64,000 nt of DNA from Sthenelais limicola (taxonomy: Eukaryota; Annelida; Polychaeta; Phyllodocida; Sigalionidae), in the NCBI GenBank assembly GCA_942159475.1, contig OW804096.1, positions 134,903,285 to 134,967,284 on the forward strand. Direction: 5' to 3'. Both the position numbers and the translations under genes were made by a program. The notes beneath the pieces are model-generated. The model was not told the origin of the DNA and ran no database searches. It was given only the letters and a program-made list of their open reading frames with translations. Below are positions 52,941 through 64,000 of this stretch, one piece after another; the stretch's first letter is position 1; the number at the start of each line of letters is the position of its first letter.

Positions 52941-54060
52941 ATGGTGCCACCCAGAGGTCACTGAGGACATGATGGCAGTGAGGACGGTAAATACACAGTG
53001 AGGACATGTAGTGAGGACGATAAGCAAGCTCTGAAGGACCGAGGATTTTCCACGTAGAGTGAAGACATTAAATTAGCGTTGAGACGTTTTGTACGAAGCT
53101 CTGGAGACCATTGATATGTAATGAGGACGATTTGTAAGCGTCAGTGACGTCACATAAGCGTCAGTGACGTCACATAAGCGTCAGTGACGTCATATAAGCG
53201 CCGGGGACGTACATTAACAGTGAAAGAACAAAGACAAATCCGCTTGTGCTAAATATGCTCTAGTGACGCTTCTTAAGCGCCACTGATGCTATGTATATAG
53301 CCACCAGTCCAATGCTTATAAACCACCACAAATAAATGCTGAGTCATCACTGGACAAAAACATATATACCAGGATCCTCAGTGTTTCAGCACTTCCTGTC
53401 ACGTGTGTTGCTTCGTCCAAGTGAGACTATGACTATGATCTCTTATTCTGAACCAAAAATTGGACAGGAATGCAGGACTTGGTCTTGTAACGCCATACAG
53501 GACTTGGTCTTATTATGCCAGGGCTTATGATGTTTGAATGTGTAACTGCAGCCACATCTATTGTGTTCCTCTCTATATTTATTGTATAAATCAAAGAATA
53601 ATTTCAACAAACCGGTGTACATGATAAAAAATACTACCTAGAAATTATCTTTACCTCACAATTGTGGGTCCAGCGAACGTCAAGAAGAAAAAGAGAAGAA
53701 ATTATTGAATTGTGAAGGCATAAAGACTGCGTCCTGTAAAATGTGTGAACCATGGGACGCTCGATGTCTACATGATGACGTCACGGGAGTGGGAAGAAGA
53801 TGCCATAAATCATGTCCGCGTTCTAGCACATGCCCCTAAATATTTCCAAATTTAGCCGAGTATTTTAATTGTATTTTTTGTTTTCAAAGTTGGAAATGTT
53901 CAAAATAAATGCACAATGTTCTACGGAGGTTGTGTGGGAAATTATTCCACCTGGTATTTGGAATTAAAAAACAAATGTTCCTTTGTGACTGAAAAGGGAT
54001 AAAAATTTATACATACGTCATTGTAAATAGCTGCAAATAAAAATTGAAACTCATGAATTA
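52941..54060 (+). other. CACTIN: CACTIN 3' UTR (extent estimated)
   Basis: No coding frame follows. AATAAA signals occur near 53331, 53903 and 54037; the true end is not determined. Confidence 0.6.
53137..53206. repeat. Three tandem 20-bp units with CRE palindromes
   Basis: AAGCGTCAGTGACGTCACAT three times (third with GTCATAT), each with the TGACGTCA ATF/CREB palindrome, in the CACTIN 3' UTR. Confidence 0.85.
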
Positions 54061-54257
54061 TATATTGCCTTATTTTATGTATGATTTCTTCACATATTTA
54101 CGACAACTTGTTTTTATTAAATGTGCAGTCCACTTGAAAAGGGCAATAAAAATTTGTTTTTCTATTTTCTATTAGCTTTTAGATACTTCATCCTGAATCA
54201 AACCCAAAACAAAGGGTTATATTTCCATTTCTTCTATTATAGCTGAGTGGTTGATCT

Positions 54258-54410
54258 TGCAATAAGGCTCCGTGGATACGCTGACAACATATACCAGTTT
54301 GTCAAATGCTTTTTTAAAGTCGAGGTTGCCAATGACCAATCATATTGAACTTATTATGAGGCTAGCATCTGTTCCTTTTTTTGTTTGGCTTTGATGAAGC
54401 CTCCTTTTAG
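54258..54410 (-). pseudogene. Reverse-transcriptase relic of a non-LTR or Penelope-like element
   Basis: Minus strand translates to HQSQTKKGTDASL, a stop, then LDFKKAFDKLVYVVS. DFKKAFD is the usual RT motif A of non-LTR elements. Short, with an internal stop; class unresolved. Confidence 0.4.
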
Positions 54411-54479
54411 AGGGGCTGGGTGAGATAATGATCTTACAGGAAACAGGAGGTGGTCAACTGGTAACCTTATCTGATGAGC

Positions 54480-54620
54480 TCATTCTTTAGTTTAGTTTTA
54501 GAGATTTTAGTGATTCCCCTGAAGGTCGTCACCGCTAGACTGAAACACGTAGGGATAAGCCCTATCATCATCTAGCTACAATAAACAACATATACAGAAA
54601 CTCCAGGAGTCTTTGTTTAT
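54480..54620. other. Retroposon-tail-like segment
   Basis: GAAGGTCGTCACCGCTAGAC then TGAAACACGTAGGG, and AATAAACAACATATACAGAA; resembles the structured terminal region of Penelope-like elements and lies next to the RT relic. Confidence 0.35.
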
Positions 54621-55034
54621 ACTATAAAATTACATCTTTTAGAGATTTTATATGAAAGAGAAATAATTATCTTTTTTTGTATAGTGTTATTATATTATTA
54701 CCAATGCTGTGCTAGCCTCCTGGTACCGTTTCACACATTGGCAGTTTGATGGCGTCTTGTTATCATATCCGATGCAGTCATAGTTGTGATGTCAGACCTC
54801 CAGTTTTTCAAATATTGATATTTTCTATGCAAATAAATTGTTTTTTTTAAATCAAACTAATAAACTAATTTTTAGTCTTCCCGATACTTTTTTAATCCGA
54901 ATTTATCTAGATAAAATAAGTACACCAAACAGTAGAACAGGGTGTCAGTAAAACTGAAACCATGTTGATTTGTTGATTTAAGGCCTCAAGAGCCCTACGG
55001 GAGTTGTTGTCCTGTGGTCAAATATTCACCGCTA

Positions 55035-55368
55035 TAGTTTATGTCAGGGTAATTATAGAGCGGGGATTTCTCTCTGATGTCGAGGTGTGGAAGAAGGCAT
55101 ATATCCATTAGTTCCTCTTAATCAGTTCACATCCCCATAAAAAACAGCTGGGCTCGCCTCCCTTGACCCAATTTGGGGGAAGTTCCTCCTGTCTTAGATG
55201 TAATCCTCTCCCTCTAAGCCAGGTCATGATAGCACATATCAAGTAGGCGACCTTTAATGGCACTTAAAATCATAAAATGACGCCTAAATGACCAATGGAT
55301 ATATGGCCTTCCCTCCCCTTCCATCTACCCCTTCCCACTTCCCTCTAAAGGAAAGGGGCGCTAAACTA
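55035..55368 (+). mobile_element. MITE family E, copy 2
   Basis: 334 bp, near-identical to 2891-3228, TA on both sides (55033-55034, 55369-55370). Confidence 0.85.
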
Positions 55369-55370
55369 TA

Positions 55371-56405
55371 CAACGCGTCTACTACACTGTTATACCTCGT
55401 GGTAACATACCCTAAAATTTTATTTCCTCTATACATGTTACCTGTGTGATGGCTCAAGCCCAACTGATGTTAATCTCTATATTGATTGGGCGCCATCGCC
55501 GCCCAATCAGGGAGCACCTGCCTGCGTGCAGGGTGTCCCCCTGGCATATAATGAAGGGTTGTGACCCCCTTCCAGTCACTTAAGATCGACAATAAAGCTA
55601 CGCTACTATACTCTACGCTACAGCTCCTTTTCCTTTGTGTTACACTACGTATAACATATTGGTGGAGAACCATCGATTCTGGTGCTACACATGGAAGAAG
55701 TAAGAGTGAGAAATGTTACATTTGTATGAGTTTATTTACTTGTACCAACCAGGGACTGTACAGTCTATATATAGTCAACATCTTAGTGAAACAATTTCAC
55801 CTACACACATGTAGTGAAACAGTCCTCATGTCACAGTTTCCTCCAGGTCTACACGTTTCCATGGTTACAATACTTTCTCCAGGAGACTCAATGGTCTAAT
55901 GCAGGCGTACGCCATCGGCTTGATCCACGTGCACCGGGCGACAGGATTAAAGTTTGACAAGTGATTCACAGGATGCCTCTGGTATGAAGGGACCACCTTA
56001 GACCACTGCCCCACCTCACACAGGGAGAGGTATCAGGCCATTCACTCAGTGTTACAAGGTTGGCCTCGCTCCATTAGGTGTACAAGTGAAATATAAGCAA
56101 ACTCTCATTAGCGATCTACGTGAGCGACTCGGGTGCTGATAGGCTCCACGGCCCTGTAGTACAGTCCCCAGTATGGTAAACCTACATATACAAATAGTAT
56201 CAAATATATACATCTCAGAGTGAAACGAGCTCATACAGTATAATATATACAGAGAACGTGGGACAGGTTCACTAACAATAATCTCTGCTTATGAAATAAC
56301 AGATGTAATGATCACCCGGACACACATGAATTATAAGATAAAACACTCACACTTGCTCCTATCCTCACCAGCAGCCCACCCCCCTCACCCCCATGTTAAA
56401 TATGT
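55371..56405. other. Intergenic, no gene seen
   Basis: Frames of 67-112 codons on both strands near 55470-55900 lack splice context and recognisable motifs. A GTATAACATATTGGTGGAGA segment near 55647 resembles the leader of an LTR element, not confirmed. Confidence 0.4.
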
Positions 56406-56640
56406 GGGTCAGATTTTCAGAAAATGTACAATTGGCAGCTCTACACATTGAGTAAATTCTGCTAAATTAGGCTGCAATTTGGTCAATACTAGGTAAATTC
56501 GAGTATATTCTGCATTGCATTGATTCTAGCAATCTGTTTGGTTAGGTTGAACTGTATTTTGAACTTGATTTTTGGCTGAAATATGGGTTATTTGAGAAGA
56601 TTGGCGAATTTGAATTGTACATTTTCTGAAAATCTGACCC
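56406..56640 (+). mobile_element. MITE family A, copy 10
   Basis: 235 bp; ATATGT on both sides (56400-56405, 56641-56646). Confidence 0.85.
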
Positions 56641-56915
56641 ATATGTGCTGTTTAAAGTAAGGGAGTTCAGCCCTTGCCAGACAAAACTAAACACCCCATA
56701 CTGTCCAAAACTAAAAGTAATTATCAAGACCCATAATACAAATAGCTTTAATAATTTCCTTCATAATGAACTTGTGCTAATACATGTGCCATGATAAATA
56801 AAATAACTCAGACTGTTTGGTAATGTGTAGCATACACCAACCATTGCTCTGCCATATTGCAGATCTACAAAGCATAATCTATACACATGACAGAGTACAT
56901 CCACCATAGCGACCT

Positions 56916-57214
56916 TTATTACACCCCTGTGCTGTAGTTGCCTATACCTTCAGCATTGTATGTCACACTTGGTCAAGGTGGTGCATAACCTGTAAATTAT
57001 GTCACCCTTGGCGCATACAACAAGTAGGTCCACCAAAAACTGAAATTACTTATTTTATTTTCATTTATTTATATTTTTTATTCACTAATGGGGTGTAATA
57101 AATATGGAACAAAGCTCGGGAGTGCGGAAGATCTCGGGCTATAGCCCTCTAACTTCCCGCACTCCCTCGGTCAATAACAAGTGTACAGACTTCCCCCTTG
57201 CTATGTTCCATCTA
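56916..57214 (+). repeat. Interspersed composite repeat F, copy 3
   Basis: As 3921-4250 but lacking one palindrome arm (TGAAGTCTGTACACTTG to CCTCGGG). Confidence 0.8.
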
Positions 57215-58256
57215 TGTATTACCTGTATGATCCACCATACTCGCCCGCTTCATAACCCGGGTCTCAAATACAAGCCAGGGGTTCAGGGGTCATGAAATAA
57301 TAAAATCCTCTATAAATTAATTCTTTAAAAACCTTTGTAATTACAAGCCGGGTAAAAGGGAGGTTGAAATACAAGCTTATAAACAGGCCGCTGAACCCGT
57401 GTTACCCCATCATTGAGGATGTTCTGGCACGGGGCGAGTGACAAACCCTGAAGAAGGGAATTGATAAACCCAGTTTAAATAACAAAACCGGTTTTATTTG
57501 CATTGTCTGTTTATCATGTTTGTCTGTTCATCGTGTATTTCGATAAATAAGGTAGTATCTTATCTTATCTTAAAAGAAAGTGTATCTCAAGCTGAAACAG
57601 TAAACATCAACCACAAATATAGTTTGAGGCAAACCCACTAGAGGGCTCTGGTGAGGAGACTTGAGACAAGCTGTATAATAACCCCAACCCCCCCCCACCC
57701 CCCCACCCCCCCCCCCCACCCCACCCATGCACTAGCTTCCACTGCCCCCTGGATTTCACTTATACAACTAGTAATCAAGTTAACTGTAATAAAACTCCTG
57801 TCCAACAGGGGGAGCTAACACGTCATACATCATGTGGTTATTGTCATGGCAACCATAACCTTCAAATTAAAGTTTAAAACACAGAAACATGTTAATAATT
57901 ATGTTTCTCCATATTAAAATCCATGGTCCTGGACTGTCTCAGCCAACAGAAAACCATTCCTCCTAATTGAAGTTCCATTCTCAGAAAATAAAATCATAAA
58001 GATATAAAGATACAGATTTGTATTTAGCCTATAAAACCTCAATGTGTTTTTTCAATTACCGTGATCTTTTTCAGCTAAATGTTTTTTTTACTTTCTCTTA
58101 GAAATATAAGATAAACATAAAATAATTAGTCCACCACAAAGAGAACATGGAGAAACAAACTGTCAACCAGGGAGTTACATAAACAAAGTTTTCTACTCTA
58201 ACAAGTTTATCGTCACAATTACATTCCTGTATCATAACCTTACAGTAGAGGAACGC
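57215..58256. other. Intergenic, simple repeats only
   Basis: C-rich run at 57681-57726 and a CGATAAATAAGGTAGTATC retroposon tail near 57541; no gene seen. Confidence 0.5.
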
Positions 58257-58353
58257 GGGCAGCTGTACAGTTCACAAGTCTACGGTAGGAAGCCGTACAG
58301 TTCACAGTGTACGGTAGGCAGCCGTACAGTTCAGTCTATGGTAGGCAGCTGTG
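58257..58353. repeat. About 30-bp tandem repeat, 3 copies
   Basis: Units of GCAGCCGTACAGTTCA then a (G)TCTACGGTAG segment. Confidence 0.8.
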
Positions 58354-60242
58354 GTCACTTAAACACATCAGCATTTCTGTGTTGGTGGAACTGATATAGA
58401 TATTTATTATATGCGCATTCCATATGAGAGGTGCAATAAGTGGGGTGCTATAAAAATATTCATATAGTACGCGTACTACATGAACTACTTCGTCGCCAAC
58501 TTTTGTCAGATTTACACATGATACATTTGTTATTACACATTAAGTTTCATGCCCATATGATAAATAAAGAATGGAACTCGCCTGCAATAATCGAAAATTT
58601 ATTGGACGCTTGTCCGAAAGTTTTTCGATTATTTCCGACTCGTTCCATTTTCTCCATGTATAGCTCCACTTTTCTTTACTGTAAGGTTATCATTCACACA
58701 AAGTATAAACTGAAGCAGTGAAAGTTATAGGGAGAGGTCCTCCAACTATATACACATGTAGTACCATGTAACAACCTCATGTAGTAATGCAGGCCAGCTA
58801 TATAGAACTTACTTACCCAAACCCCAACCACCACCTCTTTAGAAGTAATAATTCTAGAAATTTAAATAATAATTAATTTAGTTTCACCTAATTTTGTAGG
58901 CTGCCATGAGCCATGTCCCGAGTAGGGAATGAGGTATTGTGTATTCACTGTGACCCTACAAAAAGGATAAAATTATGCCTTTCACCAGGAAGTGAGTCCA
59001 CCAGGTTTGCGGGGATGCGGGAAGTCAAGACTGTACAAACACTCACACCACACATGAAGTATATAGTCCTTAATAGTTAGCTTGGATTTCTCATATAAAT
59101 AAATCCACTTGTACAATATATGTTGAAGGATATATATATATATATTTATTATATATTAATATGCCTTTATACAGAACTAGTGACAGCAATTGTTTGCTTA
59201 TTGTCAAGCAGAAGGCAATAAATGAATGATCCCCTCCTCCAAGGACATGGCAGAAAGGTGCCGGTGCCGGTGAAACTCAAGGCTTTACTGGTCTGATTGT
59301 CCAGTGAGAAATGGTTAATTGTCTATATAAGATTTGGTTTGGACCAGTAAAACCTTGGTAGAAACAACAAAACTACTTTCTTACCGGTTCTATTGACCGG
59401 TAAAACTGTCTGTGACAATATCTACCACAACATAGCGGTGGGACAGAGACGCTTCCGCCAGCAACCTTTGTACAAGTGGACTTGTTGAAGCCGCATTTAC
59501 AGCTGAATTATCCACATTTTCATATCTTTACTCTCATCTTTTCACAGTTGCTCTGAGTATGAAAACACTTCAAACATTGAAATGCTGCAGAACAGAAGAT
59601 GCTTAAACACCTGCAGACGAGTGAGCATAACATAAGTGTAAACAAATCACCATCAGGCATACACAAGAATAGCTAATTTGAACAATTATAATTGACAAAA
59701 TAGCTTTAAAGGGTTTAGCTGGGAATGCAGCTTTACAGGGTTTAGCTGGGAATGCAGCTTTAATTTTACCCCAGAGAGTTAGATTTAGAGAACTACGGCG
59801 CCTACTCATTTACCACTGTCCTTTCTCTTTCCTGATTCTAATGCAATCAGAAGAGATTATCATAATTAATATTTAGACTAAGTTACCATGAAGGCACTGA
59901 GAGAGACGTAGCGACTATGTACAGGTTGGGGGACATCGCGGCGTCACTCTCCCCGCGCGGTTCTCAGGTGCTCATATACATGTGACACTCCTCCAGCCTT
60001 CCTATTGGCTAGTCTGTGTGGGACTGGCTCAACTTGACCCCAGGTCACTGGCGGGCAGTCTATATACGCCCTGACACCCATACTCGGGAGCAGTAAAAAA
60101 ACTTGTGTGAGGAGTCACCTTGTGGGGAATCACTAAATACAGGCAGCGATTCATCCATTGTCACTTTCCATAATGTCAAGGGTAGTAAGATTTAACCAGG
60201 GATGATAATGTACTGAGATGTCACAGCGCACTGGTGTAACAG
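58354..60242. other. Intergenic or zinc-finger gene 3' UTR
   Basis: No further gene seen. A 33-bp direct duplication (GGGTTTAGCTGGGAATGCAG) lies at about 59710-59765. Minus-strand AATAAA-type signals occur near 59147, which could end the zinc-finger transcript. Confidence 0.4.
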
Positions 60243-60370
60243 TAAGTCTATGTATAACTGTGTGGTGTAATGTTAGATCTATGTACTGTGTGGTAGTATA
60301 TGTCTACGTATAGCTGTGGTGTAGGTCTATGTATAACTGTGGTGGTGCATGTCTATGTATAACTGTGTTA
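60243..60370. repeat. Degenerate tandem repeat downstream of the zinc-finger gene
   Basis: About six units of (G)TCTATGTATAACTGTG with variable GTGGTGTA spacers. Confidence 0.8.
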
Positions 60371-60393
60371 CTGGTAGAGAAGGAGTGTGCAGG

Positions 60394-60814
60394 TTAGTTG
60401 TGTTTGTCAGAGCTAGGGTGCCAGGGGGACATGTGTGGGTGGAAGGTGTTGAGGAGTTGGAAGGGGTGCCAGCTCATCTGCTCCAACATGGGGAAAGCAG
60501 GTTGGGAGGAGTCCTGCGGTGGGGGCGGGGACGCGACGTGCTCGTGGTGCCCTTTCCCCCCGGGTGGCATTCTGGAGGAGGAGTTACTCTGGTGAGTGGC
60601 AGTGCTTTGGTGCATGCTCTGATATGTGTTGTGGGAGGAGTGTCTGTCCATGCTATGATATGTGGGCGTGTTTTCATGGCTGGTGGGCGTGTTCATGACA
60701 GAGGGGGGCGTGGCCATGTGAGAAGAGGGTGCAGTAGTGATGCTGTGAGGTTGTGACCTGCTGGTGGAGGAGTGTGAGTGGGCTGGGTGTTGTCTCTGTT
60801 GGTGATGTTGCTGT

Positions 60815-60849
<35 letters not shown>

Positions 60850-63800
60850 CTGCTGCATGAGCCCGGACGTGGAGGCCTGAGGTAGCGATGAGTGGTGGGA
60901 AGACTGATGAGCAAGTGAAGGCATACCGCCGCCTCTATCCTCCCGCCTCTCTCTACCCTTGCCCATTTCTCTACTCAAAACTCGGGTTATGTCTCGGCTC
61001 AGATCCCTGGTCATGTCCCTGCTTAAATCTATACTTAAATCTCTGCTCATGTCGCGGTTCATGTCGCGGTTCATATCTCTGTTCATATCATGTCTCATGT
61101 CTCTAGTCATGTCTCTGGTCATGTCTCTGTTTGTGTCTATAGTTAAATCTCTGCTCATGTCTCTAGTATTGTCCATACTTAAATCTCTGCTCATATCTCT
61201 AGTATTGTTCATGCTTAGATTCCTGCTCATATCTCTACTGGTGTCGATGGTTAAGTCTCTGCTCATGTCCCTACTGGTGTCTATGCTCAGGTCTCTGCTC
61301 ATGTCTATGGTTAAGTCCTTGCTGTTGTCTGCTGAACCCTGCTGCATGGCTTTGCCTCCGTTATCACTGCTAGTGTTGCCTGTAATGGCTCGCCGTGCAG
61401 CGCCGCACACCTGCTTGACATGGTGCTGGAGGACCATGGGGTTGATGAATGTAGCGATACAGTAGTCACACTTGTACACCAGGGTGGTCTCATTGCGGGA
61501 CAAGCAGTTTCTCTCATGGTTACTCAGACCAATAATGGAGTCAAACCTCTTGTCACATAGACGGCAGGGCAGCATGGGGAAGCCGTTACGATGCACAGCC
61601 ATGTGCATCTGGTACTTCTCATAATTCCTGAACCTTTTCTTGGAGCAGAGATGGCAGAACCAGGTCTTGCTCTCCAGGCACTTCTTGGCGTGTTGTTTGA
61701 GAGCAGTGGGGTGGATAAACACGCGCTCGCAGTGGTCGCAGTTGTAGCACACTTTAGCTTCGTTCCTGGCCACGCAGTAACGCTCGTGATTGTGCAACCC
61801 CATCTTGGAGTCAAACTTCTTGTCACAGATGCGGCACACCATCAGTGGCATGCCCTCCCGGTGCATCTCCATGTGCCGCTCAAATGCTTCCTGGTTCTTG
61901 AATGTCTTCTTGGTGCATTTGTCACAGTTCCAAGCCTTGGGTGGCCTCTGGTGTACCTCCGCATGGCTCCTCATCTGACTCTGGTAGTAGAAGAGCCTGC
62001 CACAGATTGGGCACGGGAACTTCTTCTCAGCTTTGTGCCTCCTCAAGTGGCACAGAAGGCCAGTGCGGTTCTTGAGTGTGGCACCGCAGATGTCACACAC
62101 CTCTTCCTGGCCAACCTCGTGCTTCTGCATATGCTTCTTGAGCAGGCTGCCCACCACAAAGGCCTTGCTACATATGGGGCACTTGTAGGGTTTGATGCCC
62201 GCATGCAGCTTGAGGTGGCGCTGTAGGCCACCGTTGGTGTTGTAGTTCCTGCCGCACACGTTGCACAGGTACTTGGGCTTGTCTGTATGTGAGTCCATGT
62301 GGTAGGTGAGGGATGTCTTGTAGGCGTAGGCCTTGTTACACACAGGACACACATGTGGCTTGTCCTCCATGTGGATCAGCGCATGGTGCTCTAAGCTCAG
62401 GATGGACTTGAACACTTTCTGGCATACAGAGCAGGCAAAGGGTCCGGTACCGCAGCCTTGTCGCTGCCGGTGTTTGTGCAGCTGGCTGCGGCTGTCAAAG
62501 GAAGCTCCGCACTCTGTACAAGCATGCTGGGTGATGGGGTGATCCGGGTGCTCAGCCTTGACATGGTTACGCATCTCCCGCAGACCAGGGAACTCCTCGT
62601 TACACTCTGGGCAGAGGAAGGTCTTGGTGGGGCTAGTGTGGGTCATGACGTGATCCTCAAACTCCTCCTTAGAGGACAGCTGGAGGCCACAGAAGGAGCA
62701 TTGGTTGAGCCTGAGTCTATGCTCCTTCTTCACATGTACCTTGAGGCTGTGTGGCTGCATGAACCTGCGCTCACACAGGTGGCAGTTGTACTGCTTGTCA
62801 GACGTGTGTGTGTACATGTGGAGCCTCAGCTTGGAGGAGTGGGAGAAGCTCTTGCCACACTGCCGGCACTGGAACTCAGAGAATGGTCTGGCCCTGTCTA
62901 CTGCACTGGCCGGCCTCCAGCGGGACGTCTTCTTGTGGCCCTCCATGTGCATCTTGAGGTAGGGCTTGGAGCGTAGAGTCTTGTTACAGATGGGGCAGGT
63001 GTAGTGCCCACTGGGCGTGCTGGCTACACTGGCTTCAAACTCCTCGTCTAGCTGCTTCTCCTCTTGCTCCTTCTTCTGCCGCTCCACGGCGTGCAGCTGC
63101 AGATGCTCCTTGTACACGCACTCATAGTGGAACTTGCGCCGGCAGAACTCACACGCTATCTTACCCTCATCATCTTTCTTCTCCTGAGGCTTTTTCTTCA
63201 GGGGGTCACTCTTCCTCTTCTTGGCAGCAGATTTCTCTGCGCGGTGCTTGGCCATATGTTTCTTGTAGGTGCTACGGCAGTCAAACTTATCATAGCAGAG
63301 ATGGCACTGCAGCTGGAGGATGGTAACTTTGCCATCTTGTGCCATCTTGTGCTCCAGCATGTGGCGCTTGTATGGTCTGTAGTAGGTGAATGTTCTATCA
63401 CAGATCTCACACACAAGCTCACCACTGCCACTCTTCCTTCTGGCTACAGTCTCCTCAGTGCTGCCTTCTGGTGTTGTCTCCTCATGGTTCACCATGTGCT
63501 GCTGCAGGATCTGTGCGTTACGGAACTGTTTGTTGCACAGGCGACATGTCAGGTCTGCGTTGTCCAGTGAGGAGATTGTTGGGGTGCTTGGGGTGGTCGG
63601 GGGCGCCGCACGCAGGCCCCTGCTGGTGCGCAACCACTCTCGCTCCTTCTTCAACTCCTCGTGTCTCTTCAGATGCTTCTGGTAGGAAAGTTCATACTTA
63701 AAGCTTTTGTCACAAGCTTTACAAGTGTAAGGCCCATCGGTGCCTTCCCCTTCCTCATCTTTAGACCGCCCAACTACGATGGTGTCGCGGGTCTGGCTGT

Positions 63801-64000
63801 GTTCCTGTAGATGCATCTGGAAAGAGAGACGGTACTTGAACTCTTTCTGGCACACGGGGCACTCCAGCTCTTCCTCCTCCTCCTCCTCTTCACCCTCCCT
63901 GCTATCCTCCAGGGGATCATCTGCGTCCTCTATATCATCATTGTCGTCCTCAGGCTTGAAGTCTGGTGGCGTGGGTGCCTCCCCATTCAGCCAGTGCTCC
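60394..64000 (-). CDS. Multi-C2H2 zinc-finger protein, 3' part (1201 codons in window)
   Basis: One exon, open to the right edge, so the start lies outside; 48 codons upstream of the first finger are acidic (EEEEEEELECP). About 24 C2H2 fingers follow, most with short or irregular linkers rather than TGEKP; several are C2HC, ending NHERYC, QHAKKC, NHERNC. This suggests nucleic-acid binding, probably a nuclear regulator; target unknown. After the fingers come a Met/Asp/Ser/Arg repeat tail (RDMSRDLSIDTSRDM type, minus strand from about 61330 to 60985), a run of 17 Gln (LMQQQ, near 60860-60805), a His/Ser/Pro-rich segment and the end HPSSDKHN. The stop is at 60394. I cannot place it in a named orthology group. 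Confidence 0.85.
60985..61330 (-). repeat. In-frame 12-nt repeat coding the RDMS/RDLS tail
   Basis: Units like AGAGACATGAGC on the minus strand, giving about 25 imperfect (S/T/N)RD(M/L) tetrapeptides interspersed with IDTS, MDNT. It is kept in frame throughout. Confidence 0.85.

Noticed and set aside
58440..58721. 93-codon plus-strand frame
   Set aside because: No recognisable motif or splice context; composition like the surrounding intergenic DNA.

Overview
This is a piece of an animal nuclear genome. It holds intron-split genes with GT/AG junctions, many small inverted-repeat transposons, minisatellites and a Ty3/Gypsy retroelement. A GC-rich bidirectional promoter, a long C2H2 zinc-finger gene and the mix of miniature elements fit a marine invertebrate, perhaps a mollusc or another lophotrochozoan or an invertebrate deuterostome; the sequence alone does not fix the species. 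Layout: (1) 1-14.0 kb has no gene I can support and is packed with miniature inverted-repeat elements (MITEs) and minisatellites. (2) 16.19-16.71 kb (minus) is the first exon of an unrecognised gene that shares a 197-bp bidirectional promoter with the plus-strand gene. (3) 16.90-52.94 kb (plus) is a complete CACTIN gene of 17 coding exons, whose frames join without a break into 728 codons. Its largest intron (12.1 kb, intron 6) carries an antisense Ty3/Gypsy element at 22.81-32.19 kb with one LTR, a 2331-codon gag-pol reading frame and an extra 3' ORF of unknown function. (4) 52.9-60.4 kb is the CACTIN 3' UTR followed by repeat-rich intergenic DNA. (5) 60.39-64.00 kb (minus) is the 3' part of a zinc-finger gene with about 24 fingers that runs off the window. 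The most unusual feature is in CACTIN. At least five of its splice junctions have become tandem arrays. The 5' splice sites of exons 8, 9 and 16, with the adjoining exon end, are repeated about 74, 19 and 6 times. The 3' splice site and first part of exon 12 is repeated 4 times, and the intron end before exon 10 about 7 times. Exons 12 and 13 each have one further dispersed copy of their 5' splice site. Where the decoy site carries exon sequence, its use adds an in-frame stop. In the exon-9 and exon-12 arrays nearly all differences between copies are synonymous in the CACTIN frame. Cactin is itself a spliceosome-associated protein, so splicing-based self-regulation is a testable idea. The retroelement is also odd: a 1352-bp piece covering RNase H and most of integrase is repeated exactly 4998 bp upstream and fused in frame to gag.
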